From: Sphingopyxis indica
GTDB lineage: Bacteria; Pseudomonadota; Alphaproteobacteria; Sphingomonadales; Sphingomonadaceae
NCBI RefSeq assembly: GCF_900188185.1
Contig: NZ_FZPA01000001.1
Span: 186,001-250,000, forward strand
Reading direction: 5' to 3'
DNA length: 64,000 bases
Shown here: positions 30,240-38,139 of the stretch, in pieces
Layout: every line of letters begins with the position of its first letter
How positions within the stretch are numbered: the first letter of the stretch is position 1
The notes under the pieces: model-generated
What the model was told of the DNA's origin: nothing
Database searches by the model: none
Seen by the model: only the letters and a program-made list of their open reading frames with translations
Program-made: the position numbers and the translations under genes

Positions 30240-31361
30240 TCATTCGGGAAAGCGGACGACGCTGTTCGCCGGCGGCAGCGCCGGGCCGGGGGCGAGCGGT
30301 GGTGCCGGCCGCCACGGCGTCCCGAGGTCGCCGATCGACCGATAACCGCCGATCCGCGTCGCACCCTCGATCAGAAAGGGCAGGCCTTCGGCGGCGAGCG
30401 GCGAGGGCGCCGATGCGACGTGAAAGTGGAGGTGCGGCGCACTGCCCTGACCCGTCAGGCCGAGGCGCCCGATCACCTGCCCGCGCGTCACCCGGTCGCC
30501 GGGCTTCACGCGGAGGCCGGGCTGCAGATGCTCGTAAAAGGCATAGCGGCCGTCGCCGAGATCGAGCGCGACGAAATTGCCCGTCGCGTCGCCGATCGCG
30601 ACTTTTGGGAGGTCGGCGCGCAATTCGGGCTCGGCGAAATCGTCGCGCGTCGCGGCCACCACCGCATCGGCGACGGCGAGCACCTCGGCGCCATAGCTCA
30701 GCGAATCGGCCAGCGTCTTGCCGTCCGAACGGTCGAAACGGCCCTCGGCGTCGACCTTCATCCAGTCGATCGCGAAACGGCCCGGGATCGTCGCGTGCCC
30801 GGCGACCGCATAGGGCACCCGGCGATGGCCGCGCTCCATTTCGGGTGCATAGACGGCGACCCACGGACCTCCGCGCAGCGGCGGGCCGAGACGAGGGAGG
30901 GGGCGCGCGTCGATCGCGACGCGCCCGGCATCGACGATGTGCGCCCCCGTCGGGCGCGCCAGCGTCACGCGGTGCGCGAGCGCGTCGGGCGCGCGGCCGC
31001 CCGTCAGCGGAACGTCGAGATAGGCGATGACGCGCTCGCCCGGCGCGATCGTCGGCCCTTTCGGGTCGCCTCCCGACGGGATGTGGCCAAGCGCCGTCGC
31101 CAGCGCTTCGCCCGACAGCGCGAGGAGGGCCGTCCCGTTCGCGGCATCCTCCACCGCGATGCGGTCCAGCGTCAGCGGCTCCGACGCGAAATTGGTGAGG
31201 TGCAACTCATAGACGAGATGTCGGGTGTCGCCGATCCGCACCGGGCCGGGCCGATAGGGGATTTCGGCATCGAAAGCGTCGATGACGGCGTGCTCCGGCG
31301 AAACCGGAGCCGCCGCTGCAACGGGCGCGGCGAGAGCCGCGAGCAGGGGAAGAAGCCACAT
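30240..31361 (-). CDS. M23-family peptidase-like protein (LytM domain)
   Basis: 373 residues with a signal peptide (LLPLLAALAAPVAAA). The C-terminal third is an M23 domain: LGDGRYAFYEHLQPGLRVKP, VTRGQVIGRLGLTGQGS and the HLHFH zinc motif. The upstream first zinc ligand pair is less clear (candidate region HATIPGRFAIDWM), so activity is probable rather than certain. The N-terminal 200 residues form an unassigned beta-rich domain with LVYELHLTNFASEPLTL. It likely cleaves peptidoglycan cross-links or acts as an envelope scaffold. Gap to mtgA is 42 nt. Confidence 0.85.
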   Translation of the reverse strand: MWLLPLLAALAAPVAAAAPVSPEHAVIDAFDAEIPYRPGPVRIGDTRHLVYELHLTNFASEPLTLDRIAVEDAANGTALLALSGEALATALGHIPSGGDPKGPTIAPGERVIAYLDVPLTGGRAPDALAHRVTLARPTGAHIVDAGRVAIDARPLPRLGPPLRGGPWVAVYAPEMERGHRRVPYAVAGHATIPGRFAIDWMKVDAEGRFDRSDGKTLADSLSYGAEVLAVADAVVAATRDDFAEPELRADLPKVAIGDATGNFVALDLGDGRYAFYEHLQPGLRVKPGDRVTRGQVIGRLGLTGQGSAPHLHFHVASAPSPLAAEGLPFLIEGATRIGGYRSIGDLGTPWRPAPPLAPGPALPPANSVVRFPE

Positions 31362-31405
31362 GGCGCCACCTTAGGTCAGGCGGCGCCATCGGCAAATGCT
31401 TCGGT

Positions 31406-32308
31406 TCAAGCGCCGATCAGGCGGCGCTCGCCGGCGAGCTTGAGCATCGCCTTTTGCAGCTTCTCGAATGCCCGCACCTCGATTTGGCGGACGCGCTCGC
31501 GGCTGACGTCATAGACCTGGCTCAGATCCTCGAGCGTCTTCGGATCGTCGGTCAGGCGGCGTTCGGTCAGGATATGGCGCTCGCGTTCATTGAGCGTTTC
31601 GAGCGCTTCGCCCAGCAGGTCGTGCCGCACGTCGCGCTCTTCGGCTTCGGCGACGCGTTCGTCCTGCAACGGCTCTTCGTCGCCGAGCAGATCCTGCCAC
31701 TGGCTGTCGCCATCCTCGCCCATCGGCACGTTGAGCGACGTGTCGCCGCCCATCGCCATGCGGCGATTCATGCTGACCACCTCATCCTCGGTGACGCCAA
31801 GGTCCTTGGCGATCTTTGCGACATTCTCGGGGCTAAGGTCGCCATCCTCGAACGCTTCGAGGTTGTTTTTCATCCGGCGGAGGTTGAAGAACAGCTTCTT
31901 CTGCGCCGCGGTGGTGCCCATCTTCACGAGGCTCCACGAGCGCAGGATGAACTCCTGAATCGACGCGCGAATCCACCACATCGCATAGGTGGCGAGGCGG
32001 AAGCCGCGTTCGGGGTCGAATTTCTTCACCCCCTGCATCAGCCCGATATTGCCTTCCGAAATCAGCTCGCTGACCGGCAGGCCATAGCCGCGATAGCCCA
32101 TCGCGATCTTCGCGACGAGGCGCAGGTGCGAGGTGACGAGCTGCGCCGCCGCCTCATTGTCGCCATGCTCCTGAAAGCGCTTGGCGAGCATATATTCCTG
32201 CTCGGGGGTAAGGAGCGGAAATTTACGGATTTCGGCCAGATAGCGGTTCAGACTGGCTTCGCCGCCCAGTGCAGGCACTACGGCCGGGACATTGCTTTTG
32301 TTAGCCAT
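31406..32308 (-). CDS. rpoH: Heat-shock sigma factor RpoH (sigma-32)
   Basis: 300 residues. Region 2 contains HLRLVAKIAMGYRGYGLPV and SEGNIGLMQGVKKFDPERG; the RpoH box, absent from RpoD, is AAQKKLFFNLRRMKNN. Region 4 has DLSQVYDVSRERVRQIEVRA. It directs RNA polymerase to heat-shock promoters. The ATG at 32308 begins MANKSNVPAVVP. It lies downstream of rluD, separated by 80 bp with a palindrome (32346-32364). Confidence 0.97.
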   Translation of the reverse strand: MANKSNVPAVVPALGGEASLNRYLAEIRKFPLLTPEQEYMLAKRFQEHGDNEAAAQLVTSHLRLVAKIAMGYRGYGLPVSELISEGNIGLMQGVKKFDPERGFRLATYAMWWIRASIQEFILRSWSLVKMGTTAAQKKLFFNLRRMKNNLEAFEDGDLSPENVAKIAKDLGVTEDEVVSMNRRMAMGGDTSLNVPMGEDGDSQWQDLLGDEEPLQDERVAEAEERDVRHDLLGEALETLNERERHILTERRLTDDPKTLEDLSQVYDVSRERVRQIEVRAFEKLQKAMLKLAGERRLIGA

Positions 32309-32345
32309 TGAAAGAGTGTCTTCCCTAAAACCTGAAATCATCCTG

Positions 32346-32364
32346 CCGCGGGTTTGTCCCGCGG
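32346..32364. promoter_or_regulatory. Palindrome in the rluD-rpoH gap
   Basis: CCGCGGG-TTTGT-CCCGCGG, a perfect 7-bp stem with a 5-nt loop. On the rpoH coding strand it is immediately preceded by TTGACC and followed by CAGGAT, so it exactly fills a 17-bp spacer between -35-like and weak -10-like elements. It may be an operator, a promoter-spacer palindrome, or an rluD terminator lacking a T-run. Confidence 0.4.
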
Positions 32365-32388
32365 TCAAAATAGATTTTCATTCGAAAC

Positions 32389-33348
32389 CTAAACGCGCAA
32401 TTCATTGATCAGTTCCCGCATATCCGCTGGGATTTCGCTATCGAGCGCGACTTTGTTACCGGTCACCGGATGAATAAAACCCAAATGGGCCGCGTGCAAT
32501 GCCTGGCGGGTGAAATTCCGCGCTCTCAATATATCCGACAGCGGCTTTCGGGCGCGTCCATAGACCGGGTCGCCGACGAGCGGATGGCCGATATGCGCCA
32601 TATGCACGCGCACCTGATGCGTGCGGCCGGTTTCGAGCCGGCATTCGACCAGGGTGGCGCCGTTCAGCGCCTCGACCGTCCGGTAATGCGTCACCGCGCG
32701 CTTGCCGCGTCCCGCGGCGACCACCGCCATCTTCTTGCGATTGGTCGGCGACCGCCCGAGCGCGGCGTCGACCGTCCCGTTCGCGGGCATCGGCCGTCCG
32801 GTCGCGAGCGCCAGATAGCGGCGGTCGATGCTGTGCGCCGCGAATTGCTTGGCCAGCCCCTCATGCGCCTTGTCATGCTTCGCGGCGACGATCAGCCCGC
32901 TCGTATCCTTGTCGATGCGGTGGACGATCCCCGGCCGCGCGACCCCGCCGATTCCCGAAAGCTGCCCCGCGCAATGGTGGAGCAGCGCATTGACCAACGT
33001 GCCGTCGGCATTGCCCGCGGCGGGATGGACGACCATCCCCGCGGGCTTGTCGACGACGATCAGATGCACGTCCTCATAGGCGATGACGAGATCGAGATCC
33101 TGCGCGATATTATGCGCGGGCGCAGCGACGGGAAGGCGGATTTCCAGCACAGCGGGCGCCGCGGCTTTCGTCGCCGGGTCCCACAGGATCGCGCCGCTCG
33201 CATCGGCGACGCGGCCGCCCTTGATCAGCGTCTTGAGCCGCTCGCGCGACAGATTGGGCAGCGCCTCGGCGAGCGCCCGGTCGAGCCGCAGCCCGGCGGC
33301 ACCCTCGGTCAGCGTCACATGCAAAATCTGATCGTCCCCCGGCATCAT
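32389..33348 (-). CDS. rluD: Large-subunit rRNA pseudouridine synthase RluD
   Basis: 319 residues. An N-terminal S4 RNA-binding domain (LRLDRALAEALPNLSRERLK) precedes the pseudouridine synthase core. The catalytic Asp lies in PGIVHRIDKDTSGLIVAAK; DVHLIVVDKPAGMVVHPAAG and ETGRTHQVRVHMAHIGHPL are the other RluA-superfamily blocks. RluD isomerises uridines in helix 69 of 23S rRNA; RluC is the main alternative, but the length and S4 domain fit RluD. A second ATG at 33345 is possible. Confidence 0.93.
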   Translation of the reverse strand: MMPGDDQILHVTLTEGAAGLRLDRALAEALPNLSRERLKTLIKGGRVADASGAILWDPATKAAAPAVLEIRLPVAAPAHNIAQDLDLVIAYEDVHLIVVDKPAGMVVHPAAGNADGTLVNALLHHCAGQLSGIGGVARPGIVHRIDKDTSGLIVAAKHDKAHEGLAKQFAAHSIDRRYLALATGRPMPANGTVDAALGRSPTNRKKMAVVAAGRGKRAVTHYRTVEALNGATLVECRLETGRTHQVRVHMAHIGHPLVGDPVYGRARKPLSDILRARNFTRQALHAAHLGFIHPVTGNKVALDSEIPADMRELINELRV

Positions 33349-33472
33349 CGGCGATGTGGCCCCTAAACGCCAAAAATCAAGGGGGTTGCGCTTGCCCTCG
33401 CGGGGGCTGCTGCCCTAGGAGCGAGGGAGCCGGAAACATCCGGACGCTGCGCTGGGGAGCCTTGCATTCATT

Positions 33473-34114
33473 ATGACCGATGACCGCGTCGATTTCGCCT
33501 CCATGCTGGCCTCGCGCCTTTGCCACGATCTGCTCAGTCCCGTGGGCGCCTTCGCCAACGGGCTCGAACTGCTCGCCGACGAAAAAGACCCCGAAATGCG
33601 CGCACGCTGCCTCGATCTTCTCGAACAGAGCGCGCGGACCTCGGCGGCGAAGCTCAAATTCTTCCGGCTCGCCTTCGGTTCGGCGGGCGGTTTCGGCGAG
33701 GCAGTGCCGCCCGCCGAGGCGAAGGCGGCGATCGAGGGGATCATGGCCGACCGCCCGATCGAGCTCAACTGGATGATCGGCGACGAGCCGCTGCCCAAGC
33801 CCGCGGTGAAGATCATCCTCAACCTCGCGCTGATCCTCGTCGACGCGCTGGTGCGCGGCGGGCGGCTCGACATCGGCTGCGAACGGCAGGGCGAGGGGAT
33901 AGAGATCGCGCTCCATGCCGAGGCCGAACGCATCCTCGTCGATGCCGATGTCGAACGCATCCTGCAGGAAGGCGAGGCGAGCGCCGCCATGACGTCACGC
34001 ACCGCCCCCGCCGTGCTCGTTCAGGCGGTTGCGGCGCAGAATGACGGACAGGTGATGCTCGCGCGCGAAACCCCGACTTCGCTGCTTGTGGGCGCAGTGC
34101 TCAAGGGTCGATAG
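33473..34114 (+). CDS. chpT: Histidine phosphotransferase ChpT
   Basis: 213 residues. The phospho-accepting His18 is in ASRLCHDLLSPVGAFANGLELL, matching the ChpT DHp-like helix, followed by a degenerate ATPase-like domain (ELNWMIGDEPLPKPAVKIIL). In alphaproteobacteria ChpT relays phosphate from CckA to CtrA and CpdR, controlling cell cycle and motility. In this window it stands directly upstream of higBA and the che operon. Confidence 0.93.
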   Translation: MTDDRVDFASMLASRLCHDLLSPVGAFANGLELLADEKDPEMRARCLDLLEQSARTSAAKLKFFRLAFGSAGGFGEAVPPAEAKAAIEGIMADRPIELNWMIGDEPLPKPAVKIILNLALILVDALVRGGRLDIGCERQGEGIEIALHAEAERILVDADVERILQEGEASAAMTSRTAPAVLVQAVAAQNDGQVMLARETPTSLLVGAVLKGR

Positions 34115-34124
34115 ATATGTCGCG

Positions 34125-34176
34125 TGTCAATTAACACTTGACATATTGCCAAGCCATGCTTTACACATTGGCATGG
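34125..34176 (+). promoter_or_regulatory. higBA promoter with candidate HigA operators
   Basis: A consensus -35 TTGACA (34138-34143) and a -10-like TTACAC (34161-34166) are spaced by 17 bp. The -35 is half of a perfect palindrome TGTCAA-N7-TTGACA (34125-34143). A second dyad, CCATGC-N11-GCATGG (34154-34176), overlaps the higB start codon. Both are placed as expected for antitoxin autorepression. The region is clearly A/T-richer than its surroundings. Confidence 0.6.
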
Positions 34177-34454
34177 AGATCGGGAGTATCAGGCACAAGG
34201 GTCTGCGTCGCTTTGCGGAAAGCGGTTCGGCCAAAGGGGTCATGCAGCCGGACCGGCTCCGCGACATGCTGGCCTTCATCGTTGCCGCCGCCTCGTTCGA
34301 CGAACTTGGCACGCCGCCCAATTTCGGGCTTCATCCGTTACGCGGCGACCGCGCGGGACGTTGGGCCATGACGGTAACCCGCAATTATCGGCTGACGTTC
34401 ACGCGGATCGATGATCGAACCATCGGCGATCTCGATTTGGAGGATTATCACTGA
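34173..34454 (+). CDS. higB: HigB-type toxin (RelE superfamily mRNA interferase)
   Basis: 93 residues. MEIGSIRHKGLRRFAESGSA at the start, then NFGLHPLRGDRAGRWAMTV and NYRLTFTRIDD, are typical HigB/RelE elements; the family cleaves mRNA on the ribosome. The ATG at 34173 is used because the frame upstream overlaps the promoter palindromes. The stop overlaps the antitoxin start by one base (TGATG), the toxin-first order of higBA. Confidence 0.9.
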   Translation: MEIGSIRHKGLRRFAESGSAKGVMQPDRLRDMLAFIVAAASFDELGTPPNFGLHPLRGDRAGRWAMTVTRNYRLTFTRIDDRTIGDLDLEDYH

Positions 34455-34756
34455 TGACTATCCAGCTTCATGCGTCCTTAGCCGTCCACCCTGGGCCGTG
34501 GCTGCGGCGCAATATGGTGGAACCCTATCGCCTGAACGTATCGCAGGCCGCCAATCATCTGCAGGTGAGCCGCGCGGCGATGAGCAATTTGCTGAACGGG
34601 CACGCCGATCTTTCGCCGGAGATGGCGGTTCGCTTCGAAAAGGCTTTCGGCGTGTCGGCGGCGACGCTGCTGAGGATGCAGGCGGCTTTCGATCTGGCGC
34701 AAGTTGAGGATGCGGCAAAGACGCTCAGGATCGAACGGTTGCCGGAGCCGGCCTGA
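34454..34756 (+). CDS. higA: HigA-type antitoxin (XRE-family HTH)
   Basis: 100 residues. The helix-turn-helix is LNVSQAANHLQVSRAAMSNL, preceded by HPGPWLRRNMVEPYRLN, the usual HigA opening. It neutralises HigB and represses the operon through the palindromes upstream. The C-terminus (LAQVEDAAKTLRIERLPEP) is ordinary for the family. Confidence 0.92.
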   Translation: MTIQLHASLAVHPGPWLRRNMVEPYRLNVSQAANHLQVSRAAMSNLLNGHADLSPEMAVRFEKAFGVSAATLLRMQAAFDLAQVEDAAKTLRIERLPEPA

Positions 34757-34849
34757 GCCGCGACGGGCCGCTCGTCGCTCCCCCGGTAAAGCCCTCTTTA
34801 ACCAATGTTCGCCATGGTGGCCGCTCGATTGGGGGCACCGGTTACCGCG

Positions 34850-37258
34850 ATGGACGATCTGCTGAACGATTTTCTGGCCGAAACGTCGGAAATTCTTGCC
34901 GAAGCCGGCGGGGCGCTGGTGGCGTGGGAGGCCGATCCCGCCGACCGCGAGCGGCTCGATGCGATCTTCCGCTTCGTCCACACGATCAAGGGCAGTTCGG
35001 GCTTTCTGTCGCTGCCGCGCGTCACCGCGCTCGCGCACGCGGCCGAGGATGCGCTCGACCAGGTGCGGCGCGGCCAGCGCCAGGCCGATGCGGCGCTCGT
35101 CACCGCAGTCCTCGGCATCGTCGATCGCCTGTCCGATCTCTGCGCCGCGCTCGGCACGCAGGGCAGCGAGCCCGCGGGCGACGACAGCGCGGTCATCGCC
35201 GCGCTCGCCTCGACCGGATCGGCGCCCGTAGCCCCCGCCGAAAGCGCCGCCGAGCCCGCGCGCTCCGACGCCGAAGCCGACGATCTTTCGGTCGACCTTC
35301 AGGCGTGGCGGTCGATTCGCGTGCCGCTGCCGCTGCTCGACAGCGTGATGACCGGCGTCACCGACATCGTCCTCGCCCGCAACGAATTTTCGCGGATGCT
35401 GCGCGAAAGCGGCGCCGACGCCTCGCTCGTCGCCTCGTTCGACCGCCTCTCCGATTCGATCGCCGCGATGCGCCAGTCGGTCAGCCACATGCGGATGCAG
35501 CGGATCGACAAGCTGTTCGCTCCGTTGCCGCGCATCGTCCGCGATCTCGCGCAGGATCTGGGCAAGAAGGTCGAATTCAGCGCCACCGGCGGCGAGGTCG
35601 AACTCGACCGCGAGATGATGGAGAATATCCGCGATCCGCTGATCCACATCGTCCGCAACGCGCTCGACCATGGCATCGAACCGCTCGATCAGCGTGTCGC
35701 CGCGGGCAAGAGCGTCACCGCGACCTTGTCGGTGTCGGCGCGCCAGTCGGGCAACCAGATCGAGATCGAGGTGCGCGACGACGGGCGCGGCCTGTCGCCC
35801 GACGCGCTGGCCGCAAAGGCGATCGCCTCGCGCATCCTGACCGCCGCCGAAGCGCGCGCGCTCAGCCCGAAGGACAAGCTCGAGCTGATCTTCCGCCCCG
35901 GCTTCTCGACCGCCGCCAAGGTGACCTCGGTGTCGGGGCGCGGCGTCGGCATGGACATCGTCAAGGCGAATCTCGAGCGGATCGGCGGCATCGTCGAGCT
36001 GCGTAACGAGGAAGGGCGCGGGCTCGCGATCGTGCTGCGCGTGCCGATGACGCTGACGATCATTTCGGGGCTGATGGTGCGCGCCGCGGCGCAATATTTC
36101 GCGATTCCGCGCGGTGCGGTTCGCGAGATTCTGCTCGAAAACAGCGACAGCGTGCGCATCGACCGCGTCGGCGGCGGCGAACTCGTCACCGTGCGCGGCG
36201 AACAATTCCCGCTGCTCCGCCTCGAAACGATCCTCGACTGCGACGTCGATGAAAGCGACGATGCCGACGAGCGCGCAATCGTGATCGTCCGGCCGGGGCA
36301 GGGGCTCAGCTATGCGATCAGCGTCGCGGCGATCCACGACCATGAGGAACTGGTGATCAAACCCGCCGCGCCGCCGATCATGGCGACCGGCCTCTACGCC
36401 GGAACGACGCTGCCCGACAATGGTCGGCCGGTGCTGCTCCTCGACGTGCAGGGCGTGATGGCCGCCGCGGCGATCGACGCGTCCGAAAGCGGGCGCGCCG
36501 CTGCCGGCGCCGGCGAGGCGGAGGATGCCGCCGCGAGCGTGCGCGATGCGGCGCAACTGCTGCTCTTCCGCGACATCGACCAACGCCTGCGCGGCGTGCG
36601 CCTTTCGGTCATCGAGCGGGTCGAAGAAGTTCCCGTCCTCGCGCTCTTCGAAAGCGCCGGACAGGTGCGCGCGCAGATCGGCGAACAGATTTTCCCCGTC
36701 CACGCCGATCGCCTGCCCGACACGCAAGGCACGGTGAAGCTGCTGCGGCTCCACGACGGCCGTGCGGTGCTCTGCTATCCGATCGACGCGGTGATCGACA
36801 TCGTCCGCCTGCCCGACGCCGTTCAGCCCGCCGCCACGCCGGGACTCATCGCAGGCGTCGTCCTCGTCGGCGGCGAGCCGGTCGAGGTGATTGATCCTTT
36901 CTGGCTGATGGAACGCTATGCACCGGTCGCGGCATCGCTCGTCGAGACACGGCAGCCGCTCTGCACTCTTGCGGGCGATCAGGATGGCTGGGGCGACAAT
37001 TTCCTCGCGCCGCTGCTCCGCCAGGCGGGCTATCGGGTCGCCGGCAGCGACGAAGCCGGCGGCGAACGCCCCGACGTGATGCTCTGTCTCGCCGACGATC
37101 CGGCGCAGTGCGGCGTTGCCGGCGACGATGTGCCGATGATCCGGCTGCGCGCTTCGTTGGAGGCGGCCGCGTCCGACGAGGAAAGCGTTTATCGCTACGA
37201 CCGCCAGGCGCTGCTCGAAGCGTTGCGCCGGCGCGTCGGGGGAGGCCGCGCCGCATGA
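34850..37258 (+). CDS. cheA: Chemotaxis histidine kinase CheA with extended C-terminus
   Basis: 802 residues from ATG 34850 (MDDLLNDFLAETSEIL, the normal P1 opening); ATG 34805 is the alternative. P1 holds the phospho-accepting His44 in RFVHTIKGSSGFL. After an Ala/Pro linker the dimerisation domain begins (VPLPLLDSVMTGVTDIVLAR), so the CheY-binding P2 domain appears to be missing. The ATPase domain has DPLIHIVRNALDHGIE, EVRDDGRGL and SGRGVGMDIVKANLE. A CheW-like P5 follows (TIISGLMVRAAAQYFAIPRG). Beyond it a second CheW-like segment (LLLFRDIDQRLRGVRLS) and a receiver-like tail (RPDVMLCLADD) without a phosphorylatable Asp are seen. It overlaps cheW by ATGA. Confidence 0.94.
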   Translation: MDDLLNDFLAETSEILAEAGGALVAWEADPADRERLDAIFRFVHTIKGSSGFLSLPRVTALAHAAEDALDQVRRGQRQADAALVTAVLGIVDRLSDLCAALGTQGSEPAGDDSAVIAALASTGSAPVAPAESAAEPARSDAEADDLSVDLQAWRSIRVPLPLLDSVMTGVTDIVLARNEFSRMLRESGADASLVASFDRLSDSIAAMRQSVSHMRMQRIDKLFAPLPRIVRDLAQDLGKKVEFSATGGEVELDREMMENIRDPLIHIVRNALDHGIEPLDQRVAAGKSVTATLSVSARQSGNQIEIEVRDDGRGLSPDALAAKAIASRILTAAEARALSPKDKLELIFRPGFSTAAKVTSVSGRGVGMDIVKANLERIGGIVELRNEEGRGLAIVLRVPMTLTIISGLMVRAAAQYFAIPRGAVREILLENSDSVRIDRVGGGELVTVRGEQFPLLRLETILDCDVDESDDADERAIVIVRPGQGLSYAISVAAIHDHEELVIKPAAPPIMATGLYAGTTLPDNGRPVLLLDVQGVMAAAAIDASESGRAAAGAGEAEDAAASVRDAAQLLLFRDIDQRLRGVRLSVIERVEEVPVLALFESAGQVRAQIGEQIFPVHADRLPDTQGTVKLLRLHDGRAVLCYPIDAVIDIVRLPDAVQPAATPGLIAGVVLVGGEPVEVIDPFWLMERYAPVAASLVETRQPLCTLAGDQDGWGDNFLAPLLRQAGYRVAGSDEAGGERPDVMLCLADDPAQCGVAGDDVPMIRLRASLEAAASDEESVYRYDRQALLEALRRRVGGGRAA

Positions 37259-37692
37259 TGGACAAGCTCTACCTCGTCGCGCGCATCGCCGACACGCGCG
37301 TCGCGCTGCGCAGCCGCGCGATCAATTCGGTCGTCGTCGTCGGCACGCCGGTCGCGGTTCCCGCCGCGCCGCCGCATGTCGCGGGGCTCTTCGCGCTGCG
37401 CAGCCGCGTGCTGACGCTCATCGATCCGCACGTCGTCGTCGGGCTCGCCCCGGTGCCGGTTGCCGCGGGGCAGCGCGTGATCGTCGTCGACGTTGCGGGT
37501 CACGGCTATGCGCTGCTCGCCGACGCGATCGAGGACGTATGCTTCATCGACGCACCCGAAACGCGCGTCGCGGGCAAATTGCTGCCCGGCTGGGCGCGCA
37601 TCGCCGAGGCGATGATCGAACATCAGGGTGCTTCGCTGCTCGTCGTCGATCCGGCGCGGCTCATCGCCGAACCGGTGGCGAGCGCTTATTAA
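37255..37692 (+). CDS. cheW: Chemotaxis coupling protein CheW
   Basis: 145 residues, one CheW/SH3-like double barrel: LYLVARIADTRVALRSRAIN, VAGLFALRSRVLTLIDPHVV, GQRVIVVDVAGHGYALLADA. It links CheA to chemoreceptors. The start overlaps the cheA stop; an ATG three bases later is equivalent. No chemoreceptor gene lies in the window. Confidence 0.92.
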   Translation: MMDKLYLVARIADTRVALRSRAINSVVVVGTPVAVPAAPPHVAGLFALRSRVLTLIDPHVVVGLAPVPVAAGQRVIVVDVAGHGYALLADAIEDVCFIDAPETRVAGKLLPGWARIAEAMIEHQGASLLVVDPARLIAEPVASAY

Positions 37693-37755
37693 CGGGCTGG
37701 ACACTCCTTCGCGTTACAACGGCGCGAACCTCGGGGGGGTCGGAGGGAATATAGA

Positions 37756-38130
37756 ATGTCGAAATCTTGTCTGGTCGTCGATGACAGCAAAGTGATTCGC
37801 AAGGTCGCGCGTCATATCCTTGAAAGTATGGAATTTGCGGTCGAGGAAGCCGCCGACGGGCAGGAGGCGCTCAGCTTTTGCCGCGCGAATCGCCCCGACG
37901 TCATCCTGCTCGACTGGAACATGCCGGTGATGAGCGGCATGGAATTCCTCGGTGCTTTCAATGATCTGGACTTCGGTCTTGAGGAACGGCCGCGCGTTGT
38001 CTTCTGCACGACCGAAAACAGCATCGACCATATTCGCGCCGCGATCGAAGCGGGTGCCGACGAATATGTGATGAAGCCGTTCGATCGCGAAACGCTCGAA
38101 GGAAAGCTGCAGCTCGTCGGCGTTGCCTGA
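37756..38130 (+). CDS. cheY: Chemotaxis response regulator CheY
   Basis: 124 residues, a single receiver domain. VVDDSKVIRKV supplies the acidic pair; the phospho-accepting Asp is in VILLDWNMPVMSGMEF; the switch Thr and Lys are in VVFCTTEN and DEYVMKPFD. It controls the flagellar motor. A ggaggg ribosome-binding site lies upstream of the ATG. Confidence 0.95.
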   Translation: MSKSCLVVDDSKVIRKVARHILESMEFAVEEAADGQEALSFCRANRPDVILLDWNMPVMSGMEFLGAFNDLDFGLEERPRVVFCTTENSIDHIRAAIEAGADEYVMKPFDRETLEGKLQLVGVA

Positions 38131-38139
38131 GAGCTGAAG

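Noticed and set aside
34125..34756. A prophage or genomic island around higBA.
   Set aside because: No integrase, phage genes, tRNA or attachment repeats; core che and chpT genes flank it directly.
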